Source of the DNA: Symbiodinium natans
Lineage: Eukaryota; Sar; Dinophyceae; Suessiales; Symbiodiniaceae
Reading direction: 5' to 3'
DNA: 64,000 bases
Assembly: GCA_905221605.1 (NCBI GenBank)
Contig: CAJNDS010000508.1
Location: 1-64,000, forward strand
Part shown: positions 38,481 to 49,177 of the stretch, piece by piece
How positions within the stretch are numbered: the first letter of the stretch is position 1
Layout of the letters: each line of letters starts with the position of its first letter
Made by a program: the position numbers and the translations under genes
Notes under the pieces: generated by a model
Seen by the model: only the letters and a program-made list of their open reading frames with translations
The model's database searches: none
Told to the model about the DNA's origin: nothing

Positions 38481-38768
38481 GCTTTTGCCCATAGTTTTGC
38501 TACTGCTTCTTAGGTAGTGCTGCTTGGAGTTCGGATATGAAGTTTCGGAGAAAGCACTAGAGGATTGGGGTATGGGGTGCAGGGTTCAGGGTTTAGGGTT
38601 CTTGGGCTCTTGGGGTAACCCCAATGCAGCCCACAGGCGCACGCGCTCTTCTAAACTCGGGGCGCTCTCCTGGGCGCGCTTGGAGTCAGAGAGAGCCCAA
38701 CAGACCTAAATGAAGAAACAGTACCTTAAGCCAGAAAGGGATCCTTAGAATGGCTTAAGGATGATTCT

Positions 38769-38872
38769 TTGGGATGTTCCCCCTTTATACTAGCCGTCCT
38801 TACTAGGGATTCTCCAATAGGGGACACTACACTCCCTTCGAAGGACTGCTAGCATAAGGGGGAACATCCCAA
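38769..38872. mobile_element. Short TIR element, family C copy 2
   Basis: About 32-bp TIR: TTGGGATGTTCCCCCTTTAT...CCGTCCTT and AAGGACTGC...AAGGGGGAACATCCCAA. The interior is about 38 bp (ACTAGGGATTCTCCAATAGGGG...). It matches 1455-1549 in ends and in the internal TAGGGATT block. Confidence 0.75.
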
Positions 38873-39345
38873 CCCAAAACCCAAAACCCAAAACCCAAAA
38901 CCCAAAACCCAAAACCCAAAACCCAAACCCCAAAACCCAAAACCCAAACCCCAAAACCCAAAACCCAAAACCCAAAACCCCAAAACCCAAAACCCAAAAC
39001 CCAAAACCCCAAACCCCAAAACCCAAAACCCAAAACCCAAAACCCAAAACCCAAAACCCAAAACCCAAAACCCCAAACCCCAAACCCTAAACCCTAAACG
39101 AACTACTCTTCGGTGTCCCAAGGAACGTTCCTTAGCTAAGCACTCTTGGGCTCGTTGGGCAAAACCCCAAACCCCAAACCCCATACCCTAAACGAATTAC
39201 TCTTCGATGTCGCAAGGAATGTTCCTTAGCTTTAGGGTTTAGGGTTTAGGGTTTAGGGTTTAGGGTTTAGGGTTTAGGGTTTAGGGTTTAGGGTTTAGGG
39301 TTTAGGGTTTAGGGTTTAGGGTTTAGGGTTTAGGGTTTAGGGCGT
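38873..39345. repeat. CCCAAAA array, then CCCTAAA and TTTAGGG arrays
   Basis: A clean (CCCAAAA)n array with some CCCCAAA units (38873-39085) abuts the family C element. TTTAGGG runs from 39231 to 39342. The partial direct repeat CTTCG(G/A)TGTC(C/G)CAAGGAA(C/T)GTTCCTTAGCT occurs at 39108 and 39207. Confidence 0.9.
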
Positions 39346-39585
39346 CTCGCCGCGCCGCGGCAGTAGATGTCATGCGGAGATGGCGCCCCAACACACCCAG
39401 GGGGTGTGAGGGGGCGGCATATGTCGCGGCGGCGTATATTGAAGTTGGAGCCACCACAACCAGAAAGGTTGGGTTGTTTTATTTTTCCCACCCCCTGCTT
39501 ACGCAGGCATCCACCCAACTTTTCTCCTTTTAGGGTTTCGGGCTAACACCCTAAATTCCCACTTCCCCATCCCCATCCTTTGAAA

Positions 39586-40190
39586 GCGGGAGGGGGGGGC
39601 GGGGGGAGGGGGGGAGGGGGAGGGGAGGGAGGGGGGAGGGGAGGGAGGGGGGGGGCTGTCAGAGGGCGGGCCAAGGTTGGTAGGGGGGCTAGGGCCAGGG
39701 GGGGGGGCCAGGGGAGGCCATCGGGGGGGGGCAGGAGCCAGGATTTCAAGAGGGTGGGGTTTTTGAGCAATCGCCCAGGCTGACCTGCCTTGCGGCCCCT
39801 CTGGTCCCTGAACACGCTCCGCCAGGGGCCCGGCACCAGGGGGCTCCGGAGGGGGGCCCAGGGGCGACGTGCAGAAGCCACTTTCGGTTCGGAGGTTTAG
39901 GGTTTCTTTATGCTTGAGAATCGGAGAAGGGGGGCGGGGTACCCCAGGCGGGGTACTGCACCGGCACTGGAGGTGCAGCTCACGCTCAAGGGTGGGTACG
40001 GCCTAAGCAGGCCTGGGTGGGAATTTAGGGTTTAGGGTTTAGGGTTTAGGGTTTAGGGTTTAGGGTTTAGGGTTTAGGGTCAGGGTTCAGGGTTCAGGGT
40101 TCAGGGTTCAGGGTTCAGGGTTCAGGGTTTAGGGTTTAGGGTTTAGGGTTTAGGGTTTAGGGTTTAGGGTTTAGGGTTTAGGGTTCCCGG
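39586..40190. repeat. G-rich tract and TTTAGGG/TTCAGGG array
   Basis: GGGGGAGGGG-type sequence at 39586-39735. A TTTAGGG array with an internal TTCAGGG block lies at 40024-40186. Confidence 0.85.
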
Positions 40191-40352
40191 AGAAGCCGAG
40201 AGTGCTCGGACCGAGTGCCCCTAGAGAGTCGCACAAGAGAGCCAAGCTTTTTCCTGCCCACCTTCCGCTTGTTTAGGGTATAGGGTTTAGGGTTTAGGGT
40301 TTAGGGTTTAGGGTTTTGGGCCACCTTCCGCAATTACCTGCTCTCCCCATCA

Positions 40353-40469
40353 CTTGGTAGCCCAGTGGTACCCTTTTCACTTTTTTTTTTTAAGGTTCTG
40401 GGTTCCCTTATAAAGTAACCAACCAAAGAAAGGGTGCCCTTATTACAATATGGTTACTGGGCTACTAAG
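40353..40469. mobile_element. Family A TIR element
   Basis: Ends CTTGGTAGCCCAGT and ACTGGGCTACTAAG (13 of 14 match), with inner blocks GGTACCCTTTT, ATAAAGTAACCAACC and AAAGGGTGCCCTTATTACAATATGGTT shared with 50879-50988. No target duplication is visible. It lies immediately upstream of the channel gene's first recognised exon. Confidence 0.75.
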
Positions 40470-40561
40470 GGTAGCTGTAGGGTGGGGGTTGTCGAAGTAC
40501 ACAGTTTTGACGTCGGGCGCTTTGCAAGCACAAGTAGAAGCTGTGGTGTCACCGCATTGCC

Positions 40562-43500
40562 TTGGGACGTGTCTTCGTTCTCATTGGGTTTGCCGGCCAG
40601 GTGGACACGCCGCCGACTCAAACCCCAGCGCAGCCGAGTTTTAATCTGCATCAGACCACTGGCACTTGGCAGCCGCAAGTGACTGTTGTCGACACTGATC
40701 TACCCTCAGCCCCCAGTGAGCATGGGAGTTGCGATCACACGGAATCCACGGCTTCCGGCGGCAAGGAGGCACGGCGTCCTTCAGACGAGGTTAGGCACGT
40801 AACGTCAAATGAGTTAGCACAAGTTTCACACCTCTTTAGGACCCTGACTGGTGCGTTAGAGGGTTCACCAGCGCAGAGCAGAAGCATCAATTGGCACCAC
40901 TTTTGGGATTGCTTTGCTTCCGTTTGCGTCACGCTGAACACCATCGCATTGATCGTGGAGCTGGAGTTGGAGGGGAGAGCCGCCCAAGTTGGCATGATAT
41001 CCTCTGGAACACAAACGATAGAAATCTGGCCTTTCTGGCCATCGATTCATGCCACGTTCGACTCACTTCTTCTGCTCGAGCTTTGCATGTTTTGTGGGAT
41101 GAGCTTTTCTTTATGAAGGGACTGAAGGAGGGACCCTTCTGAGGGACCTTCGAAAAATATTTCGGGGGTATTTAGGGGCTACTTATGTATGTAGAGACTA
41201 TGTTAGGTATATATATATATATATATGTATATATAAGGGTTATTTTTGGGGGTTATAGATGAAGGGTCCCTTCTAGGGGTCCCTGCTTCTACCCCTTAAC
41301 TTCAGGAATTCCTTGCAGCACACACCCTAAGTATCTCCAGGGACATGTTGTGTTTTCCCTTGCTTGGCTTAAGATGGCTTAAGAGGTTCCTTTTCAGCAA
41401 TATTGTTCAAAGGCTTTTAGGGGCCATCCTAGATACGATATAGGGTTTAGGGTTTGGGGTTTCGGGTTTAGGGTTTAGGGTTTAGGGTTTAGGGATGTGA
41501 TCCGATAAGGCATGTTCCGCGTTGGGGTGCCCGTGTACTGAGGAAATTTTCTGCCGGGCGATGTTGGAAAGGGGGGCGTTTCCAAGAAGTCTCGCAGCTC
41601 GCCAGCTCATTATGTCTGGTGCAAGAAGGCTAATTGGTTCCTAAACCCTAAACCCTAAACCCTAAACCCTAAACCCTGTTGAGCTTTGGCTTTAGGGGCT
41701 TTAAGCCCTGTTTGAAAAATCACAGCCGAGCTGCGCCAGCGATGCTCTTGATTGCGCTAGCTGCATGTTTCGCCACAAAGGCAATGTTTGTATTTCAATG
41801 TTCAGTTCATCAAGATGACTGTTGAACGACAATGCCAACTCGACGCCGACTGTCCATGCGTCCAAACGGCAATGAACATTGGCAACGCGAAATGGTGAGA
41901 GGCCAATTTTGGCGTGTTCTTGAACGCAGTGCCCTCAAAACTCGACGAACAACTCGAGCCCAATATTGTGCAGAAGTTCTCACGCGAACAACAAGTTTTA
42001 CTTGCGAGACCAATGCAAGTGCACGAAATTTATCGTGATTTGGTGCGAAAACCGTCTAACCGAGTCGAACGCATTGAGCAGCATGCTGGTGAAAGAGAGT
42101 ATGAATGTTGGATATCAACCTCATGGCATGCGCAATCTATGCCAAAACGGAAGCACAGGGCTGCCATGTGTGCAACACGGCCCAGCGCTGTGGGGCGGTA
42201 GTGTTGCATGTGACCCTGGAGCTGGGCCTTACTGTGGACAAGGCATTGGCAAGTGCCACTCGTGTTGCATGCGCAATGTTCATAATGCGTAACCCTAAAC
42301 CCTAAAACCTAAACCCTAAACCAAACCCTAAACCTTAAACCCTAAACCCTAAACCCTCATTTTCTTGTCGACACGCCTGCAGCCAAGGCAAACCTGCGCC
42401 TCGGTCTGATTTTGTTCCTGGGGACTTCGTGTCACCATGTGGTTGCTGTTCACAAGCACATGCAGAGTCTGGTCCGAGGGCTGTCCGGCACATTTAGGGT
42501 TTTTTAACGTTTAAAAAACCCGAAAGTTTGGGTTTTTAAGGGGCAAAAATAAATTTAGGTTTGTTTTACGTTTTAAACGACCTAAATCCGGCACATGCAG
42601 GTACGACTTGCTTCTGGCCTTGTTCGCGATGGTCGACCTGTGCTGCTGCCATGTTAGCTTGCTTGCTGGGAGCCATGTGGGTGGCTGTCAAGCTTTGTGA
42701 TCCCTTTTGGGGTACCCTAAATACCCTAAATAGTAGGGATCCAGAAAGGGACCATAATTTTGACAACCACCCATGTGCGTGGCCACGAGAGCTTGCCGAA
42801 GAGATCGCTTGGAGGAAGCGTCATGCGTAGCAACTGAATCAAGCAAGGCACTGCCATGTCTGCTCGGCGACAGACCCCTAACCCCAAACCCCTAAGCCCT
42901 AAACCCCCTAAACCCCTATAAGCCCTAAAGCCTAAACCTAAACCCTAAACCCTAAACCCTAAACCCTAAACCCTAAACCCTAAACCCTAAACCCTAAACC
43001 CTAAACCCTGAACCCTGAACCCTGAACCCTAAACCCTAAACCCTAAACCCTAAACCCTAAACCTAACTAACCCAAGTCTTCACAGAAGCGTCATGTCGCC
43101 AGGCTTGCAGCAATACTGCCGGAAGCTGGCAGTGGAAGCGTGAGACATGCTTGGTGCACCCTGGCTGGCACAAGTGTTTAGGGTTTAGGGTTTAGGGTGT
43201 TTTAAGCAAAAGGACCCTGGTTCTTGGGCCCTACATTCCGTACTCAGAACCCGCCAGAAAAACCTGGAGTCATTTTGGTTCCCTGTCGGCTTTATAAAGG
43301 GGACCCCCTGAAACAGTCTCATCCCGCACGTCTAGAAACCCTAAACCCTAAACTCTGAACCCTAAACCCTAAACCCTAAACCCTAAACCCTAACCCTAAA
43401 CCCTAAACCCCCTAGACCCTACAAAGACCACCTCATCCCTTCACCCTGAGTATCTAGGTAGGCCCCTGGGATTTGTTTTACATATTCCCTTCTTGGGTTT

Positions 43501-46500
43501 AAGAGGATCATATTCAGGAGTATTTTTGTCAGAGGGTTTAGCGGCCATCCTAGGTATGGTAATTGAGCTGATAGTTGATGCGTTTTTTCGGGTTTGTGGT
43601 GGTTTGTTCGTTGCCTTCGATAGCTGTAAGGGTGGATATTCAACCCTTTCTAGGGTTCCTAGGTAACCTAAACAAAAGGCATCGCTATTGAAAAAGCATC
43701 TCAAACGTGCCCCGTCATGTCTCCAAGGGAGCCTTCTGCGAGCCACAAGCGCTTTGCGAGCATTTCGCCTTCTTCGTGTGCTACGGCTTTGCCGTGGTCT
43801 GCGCGTCCTGTTGCGCCGTGTCGATATTGCCGTTAGTACGCAGCTTTTGGGCAGTTTTGGGCTTCGCCTTGCAGAGTTCATACTGTTGTTCTCATGCTAG
43901 AACCGGCTGCTACCAGGAAGGCTTGCGAATCCTTCGTGACCTCGTTGCTCTGGTCAATGGTTCTCCTGCTCATTTTCATGATCGTGGGCGCGCTTGTGAT
44001 CGGAAACTTTCTGCAGGATTTTGTGAAAGATCCAAGAGAAGACTTGCTCGATCGCGAGTGGGTTTGGCAGCACTATGGTACTGCTTACCGTTCATGGCTC
44101 ACCTTGTATGAGCTCACATTCGCCATCCGGCGGCAGAAAAACTCGCCTGTAGCTGCACTCATGGCAGACGTATGAGTTCAGGGGTCATGATGGCGAGGTA
44201 TTGCACAGTTGACTCAGTTGCACAGCAGGTTAGCGTGGTGATTTCAGCAAAGTAAATCGTTCCGGCTTCCTTCAGCTTAGGCTGGAAACTGGCCTACCAA
44301 CACCCGGCCTGTTTTGGACAAGGTCAGTCATGGTTTCGTTGTCTTCTTCGTGCTGTACATCACTGTCATCGCTTTTGCGCTAATCCGCATCATTACTGCC
44401 GTGTTTCTCAAAGACACGCTGGATGCAGCAAACAATGATGCCGAGCTACAGATCACCGAGAACCTGAAGCGGAAGGAGCAGTTCCTAACTTTGTTGTCTT
44501 CTTTTCTTTTGGTTGAAGGCTTATGTTGAATTTTGTTTGCAGCGCCCGCATAATTTGCAAGCAATGGTCTCAACATCGTGCCAAGCCCCAAACCCCAAGC
44601 CCTAAACCTATATCCCTCTCGGGAATCATTTTTCTTTTTTTTTTGTACAGATAAAACCCAAGAGGATATTAAACATATTATTGTTATTCAGGGACTGAGG
44701 ATAGTATAGAAAACCCAAACCCCAAACCCTAAACCCTAAACCCAGGTTGGTGAAGCATTTAGAGGGCATCTTCCGAGCCATCGACGATGCCGGGGATGGA
44801 ATGATCACGCAAGAGCGACTGGAGCACGTTCTCTCCAATCCAAAGGCACGTTGCAGTACATCTTCGGCCCGAAACCCTAAACCCTAAAGACATGAGAGAG
44901 CCAAAGATTTTGGGCTTGGAGGGGGTAGGGTTTAGGGGAAGATCACTACCGTCTGCTTTCCAGGGTGACGGGGGTTTAAGGTCCAAAAGGGTTTATATGG
45001 GAGGGGGGGAGGGGGGTGGAGGGGGCGGTACTCTGATCAGAAGTGGACCAAGCCCCACACCCAAGCTCGCACACACTCGGAGAAACGACTGGCCCAACTT
45101 TTTTTCGTGACTTGTTTTTTGAATGATAATAGTTAATAGTTCAAATATGAACATCATAATGTACATGCCCAAGTTTATCCACAACATCATCTAATTCAAT
45201 CTGTATTCTCCGAACGAGTACGTACCATGATCTGTTGGTACAGTTCAGCTCCATGTAATGTTTTGAGTTGTATAAGAAACATATGTTGTTGCCGTCGATA
45301 TGATAACAATCGCCGATTGTTATCATGTCGACGACAACAACATGCACAACCGATTATCGGTTGTGCTGCACAGTGTATCAACTCGAACTACAGGCACGAT
45401 CTTTTCATGAGCACACACTAGATCACGAAAGCTAACCTCCCGGGAGCTTGCGGAGTATTTTACCAAACGCCACAAGCAGGTTGAAACAACAGGGGGTTTA
45501 GGGTTTAGGGTTTAGGGTTTTGTTTAGGGTGTAGGGTTTAGGGTTTAGGGTTTAGGGTTTAGGGTTTAGGGTTTAGGGTTTAGGGTTTAGGGTTTAGGGT
45601 TTAGGGTTTAGGGTTTAGGGTTTAGGGTTTAGGGTTTAGGGGAGGGAGCTCAGTTGGTGGTGGTGCCAATGGCGGCTAGCCCGACCTGGCTTGGGTGTCC
45701 AAGCCTACGTTTGCCCAGGTCCTGCATGGCTACCTTATTCGCCTGAAACCTGCAACTAGGACCCAGAGTCGGCCCTTATTTCCTTTTTTTAGGGTTTAGG
45801 GTTTAGGGTTTAGGGTTTAGGGTTTAGGGTTTAGGGTTTAGGGTTTAGGGTTTAGGGTTTAGGGTTTAGGGTTTAGGGTTTAGCTTCCCTTCTAAACCCC
45901 TTTAAGCCTCCAGGGCACGTAGGCTAAGAACCCGAAGGCCGCAGCATCCAACCCACGGATGCAAGGGTTTAGGGTTTAGGGTTTAGGGTTTAGGGTTCGG
46001 GGTGAGCACACATGAAATCTTGAGGCGCAGTGGTCCTGCGCGCTTCGACCCGTTGAAAGCTCTCTTGGAAACTGAGTGGCCTTCTTTAAGACCATTGCAT
46101 CTCAATTCTTCCGGCTAAGGGAATGAGGGAATGAGGTACCCCACAGAATCCTTTAAAGGGTATATATGGGGCCCTAACAGGGACCTGAAACGCGTGCAAC
46201 GGTGAAAATGATAGGAGAAGTGTTCCTGGCCACGTGCAGCAGAGAGGGAAGAGCGAGGGAACGGTGAGGAAGACATCTTCACGAGAAAATTGTTTGAAAC
46301 GGGCTGAGTTGCCCTCTAGGAGAGCGGGGGGGGGGGGGGGGGGGGAAGAGGTTCGGAAAATTTGGGGCACCCCTTTGTCGCGAATAGTAAGGGTTGTCGT
46401 AGTTTTGGGGATGGTCTACTGGGGCCATCCGTCTGTTGGGGCATGCACAGCTCCTGCCTGGAGGTACACGCATACTTTCAAACCCTGGAGTTGGACGTCA

Positions 46501-47400
46501 TGGAGAGCCATGCATTGTGCTCGAGCCAGCAGTTCAGAACTCTTCACCTAAAAAGCTGCCGGTGTCCTTAGGTCCCTGCATGTCCCTAAGCCCTAAGCAT
46601 GCCTTGTTGCCCACGAGTCCTGAACCCTAAACCTCATCAGCTCGGAAGGCCCAAGGTGCGTGCTTTCGGACTTCAGCTGCCCTAAGACCCTAAACCCCTA
46701 ACCCTAAACCCCCTGAAAACCAGGTTTAGCCTTCTTGACGATGGCGATGGAGAAGTAACTCGCTCTTCTTGGAAAGATGCTATTTGCTAAAGTTGGGAGT
46801 TTAGGATTGGGGGGAATTTAGGGGTATAAAAATCGATCTCCTCGGAACTCCCCGGCTCCGGAACAGCCCGGCAGCAAGAGGGGCATAAGGGGCGAGGGAA
46901 ATATGTAATCTCCTACAGCTTTACTACAGGCTTTCTGAGAGTTGCCCCCCCAACGTGTTGTGATAGCTGAGTCCTGGGTAGGTTCTTAACCCTCTTCTGG
47001 CTCTCTTAAACAGGGACCTTATTCAGAGGGTCTAAATCCCCAAGGGTCCCCTTCATCCTGTCCCCGACTGAGGTAACCCTGCAGGAGTTTATCTCTGGCA
47101 TCCTGCGATGCAAGGGGCACGCGCGTGCGCTGGACCAGGTGGCCTTGCACACGGAGATCAGGACGAAAATTCCCCTTAATAATTGTGTTTTTGATTTCTG
47201 ATTCATATAAAAACCCAAGAGGATCTTAAGAATCGTGTTTTTATTAAGGTTCTAAGGGGAGCAGAGAGGATGCTGGACAAGAAAGTGTGCAGAATGGTGG
47301 AGCTAATGAACGCCGGGAGGAAGGACAGCAACTTGAGCGTGCCTTGGGTTCAGGTGCATGCTGAAAGGCCCCGGGCTGGAATCCATGGTGCCTCAACATA
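40562..47400 (+). CDS. Voltage-gated cation channel with EF-hand-like C-terminus, split gene
   Basis: A single-domain channel in pieces. About 40600-41085: soluble N-terminus, then S1 (FWDCFASVCVTLNTIALIVE) and an S2-like segment (FDSLLLLEL). About 42601: S3-like YDLLLALFAMVDLCC after CATGCAG|G. About 43743-43839: S4 with six arginines at every third position (RAFRLLRVLRLCRGLRVL). 43917-44121: S5 (SLLWSMVLLLIFMIVGALVI) and pore helix (YGTAYRSWLTLYELTF). 44281-44487: GNWPTNTRPVLDKV, then S6 (FVVFFVLYITVIAFALIRII). 44746-44845: IDDAGDGMITQER, a degenerate EF-hand. 46724-46754 with 47073-47166: LLDDGDGE|VTLQEF, an EF loop one residue short. 47240-47400: a possible last exon. Confirmed junctions: TTC|GC...AG|GCT (44121/44281) and GAA|GTAA...GAG|GTAA. 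It would sit in a membrane and pass Ca2+ or Na+. The start and the S2-S3 join are unresolved. Confidence 0.7.
41780..42295 (+). other. Telomere-repeat-free block with several open frames, coding status unclear
   Basis: About 500 bp between channel pieces with cysteine-rich readings (for example DQCKCTKFIVIWCENRL). No frame is clearly better than the others and no ion-channel motif is seen. It could be an intron or an unrecognised exon. Confidence 0.3.
42678..42773. mobile_element. Family F TIR element in the channel gene
   Basis: Ends GGGTGGCTGTCAA and TTGACAACCACCC; flanked by ATGT on both sides (4-bp target duplication). The interior shares GATCCCTTTTG and TAGGGATCCA with the nested element at 2328-2429. 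It contains two CCCTAAA-like units. Confidence 0.7.
42880..43440 (+). repeat. CCCTAAA arrays in a channel intron
   Basis: CCCTAAA and CCCTGAA runs at 42928-43065 and 43335-43415, with a short TTTAGGG run at 43175-43200. Other channel introns also carry units (42290-42360, 44575-44610, 44715-44745, 46680-46712). Confidence 0.9.
45284..45366. repeat. Two adjacent near-loopless palindromes
   Basis: Arms 45284-45312 and 45314-45342 are inverted repeats matching at 27 of 29 bases (TGTTGTTGCCGTCGATATGA...), with one base between them. Directly after, GCACAACCGAT/ATCGGTTGTGC (45344-45366) forms a perfect 11-bp palindrome around one T. Both lie in a long channel intron and could extrude as cruciforms. 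Confidence 0.8.
45495..46020 (-). repeat. TTTAGGG arrays in a channel intron
   Basis: TTTAGGG runs at 45495-45640, 45788-45882 and 45965-46000. Confidence 0.95.
46755..47072 (+). other. Channel intron bounded by a GTAA direct repeat
   Basis: The intron begins GTAACTCGCT and the following exon begins GTAACCCTG after ACTGAG. The repeated GTAA at each boundary is what a 4-bp target duplication would leave, with the first copy serving as GT donor. The element ends would be CTCGCT and ACTGAG, so any TIR is short. Removal restores DDGDGEVTLQEF. Confidence 0.55.
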
Positions 47401-47439
47401 GACACAAACAGGCCCGAAAGGAGAAAAAGGGTTGGGGGG

Positions 47440-47690
47440 GGGGGTTTAGGGTTTAGGGTTTAGGGTTTAGGGTTTAGGGTTTAGGGTTTAGGGTTTAGGG
47501 TTTAGGGTTTAGGGTGCAAGAGCACGAAGATGTCAGCAGCATCCCCAAGCTTTGCAATACAGGATACGCAGACAATTTCAGCAGATCCCGGAGGCAAATT
47601 GCTTTCGGGTTTAGGGTTTAGGGTTTAGGGTTTAGGGTTTAGGGCAATCCGGGCGAACTGCGAAGCCTGTTGCAAAAGGGTTTAGGGTTT
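47440..47690 (-). repeat. TTTAGGG arrays
   Basis: TTTAGGG at 47442-47515 and 47610-47645, preceded by a poly-G run. They lie just past the last channel exon candidate. Confidence 0.9.
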
Positions 47691-47871
47691 ATGCGCATGT
47701 CCGCGTTTCATGTCCATGCGCCAGTCAAAGGCATCCGGCCCCAGCCGCAAGCGGCGCGACAGCTATGCGGAGTCGATGCGCGTGTTCACCTGAGAGGTGC
47801 GAAGTATACTTGCACATGCACATGCCAGCACGAAGTGCGAGAATTCAAATCAACACACTTGGGCAGTCAGC

Positions 47872-47996
47872 AGTGGTAGACATGGCCAGATGCAGCTGAC
47901 ACGCCGAGCGTGACTCCATCTTCCGTTGAAGCGCCGCCGAAAAGGGCGGCGAGCACGGCTTCGAAATCGATGTCGCTGATGTCGCTGATGTCGCCC
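47872..47996 (-). CDS. Short acidic C-terminal exon candidate
   Basis: The minus strand from about 47996 reads GDISDISDIDFEAVLAALFG and about 20 further residues to a stop at 47874. The repeated DIS and the acidic-hydrophobic pattern are protein-like, but no upstream exon was identified and no family is recognised. Confidence 0.25.
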
Positions 47997-48112
47997 CAAA
48001 GTTAGGGGAGTTCAGATGGGAAGCTTCCAGACTGTTCCTCTGATTTTTTTCAACTCGCTTAAAAGCACACGGCACTGTGCAATGAGGCCGGCGCACCCAA
48101 ACCCCCCCCTCC

Positions 48113-48570
48113 CAACCCTAAACCCTGAGCCCTAAACCCTAAACCCTAAACCCTAAACCCTAAACCCTAAACCCTAAACCCTAAACCGGCGCTTAGGGCC
48201 TCTCGCATGGTCGTGGCAGATTTTGCACACTCAGACTTCTGAGGCAGACAACCCAAGAAGAGCCCAATGAGAGCATCCGAGCATGTGTGTATATATGTAA
48301 TTATGCATATATGTATATATGCATACATGTAAATATGCACATTGTTATACGGCTAATTCGAATACAAATATAAATACATATATATATATATATATACATA
48401 TGTATATATATATACACATATTTTTTGATCTTTTTTAACGTTTATTTATTGCGCTCTCCGGGAACGCAGAACCCAATTGCTCAGCTATCAGCCCGCGTCG
48501 CGACAGAGTACTGAGAAAGCAGCGCTATACCAGAAAGCGCGTGGCGTGTCCAGAGCTTTCGGGGCCTGAA
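48113..48570. other. CCCTAAA array and TA-rich spacer
   Basis: CCCTAAA at 48113-48188, then ATATATGTA-type AT-rich sequence at 48290-48425. No gene is recognised. Confidence 0.7.
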
Positions 48571-48572
48571 CT

Positions 48573-48694
48573 CTTACTCTTGGCTAGCAGGGAATGAGGG
48601 AATTAGGGCCATATATATATATATGTATGTATGTATCCTTTACGGGATTATATAGGCTACCTCAATCCCCCAGTCCCTACTAACCAGCAGTAAG
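48573..48694. mobile_element. Family B TIR element with 4-bp target duplication
   Basis: Ends CTTACTCTTGGCTAGCAGGGA and TCCCTACTAACCAGCAGTAAG; flanks AACT at 48569-48572 and 48695-48698. Related sequence (TAGTAGGGAATGAGGGAATGAGGTACC) occurs on the minus strand at about 15985-15940 and on the plus strand at about 46112-46140. Confidence 0.7.
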
Positions 48695-48829
48695 AACTTT
48701 GGAAGCTCAGGCTACCTGCGCATAAAGCACGCGGACCTCTCCACAGCCATGCGGCGCATGGGGTGCGCCAGCCCAGTCACGCCGCCACGAAGGGAGACGG
48801 GGAAGTCTTGCGCAGCACACACTACTTCA

Positions 48830-49146
48830 ACCCTTATTCTAGGGTTAGGGTTTAGGGTTAGGGTTTCGGGCTCCCCCCCCAAGCCCTAAACCCTGAACCC
48901 GGTGTGGGCGTTAGCCTGCCTGAAGCCCAGACTGGTGAGAGCCGTGTCGACTGAACCCTCCCTAAGCCTTCACAGGCCTAAAAAGCATCTCGGCAACCCC
49001 TGGGGTTCCCTTGAGGGTTTAGGGTGTAGGGTTTAGGGCCTCGGGTTTAGGGTTTAGGGAACACCAGGGGTGCCTGTGAAGGTTTAGGGAGGCTTTAGCC
49101 GACACGGCTCTCACTAGTGCAGGTTGCTTGCAGGCCAAAGCCCACA

Positions 49147-49177
<31 letters not shown>

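Noticed and set aside
40353-40469. Family A copy as an intron of the channel gene
   Set aside because: No target duplication and no coding sequence recognised on its left side, so it is reported only as an element.
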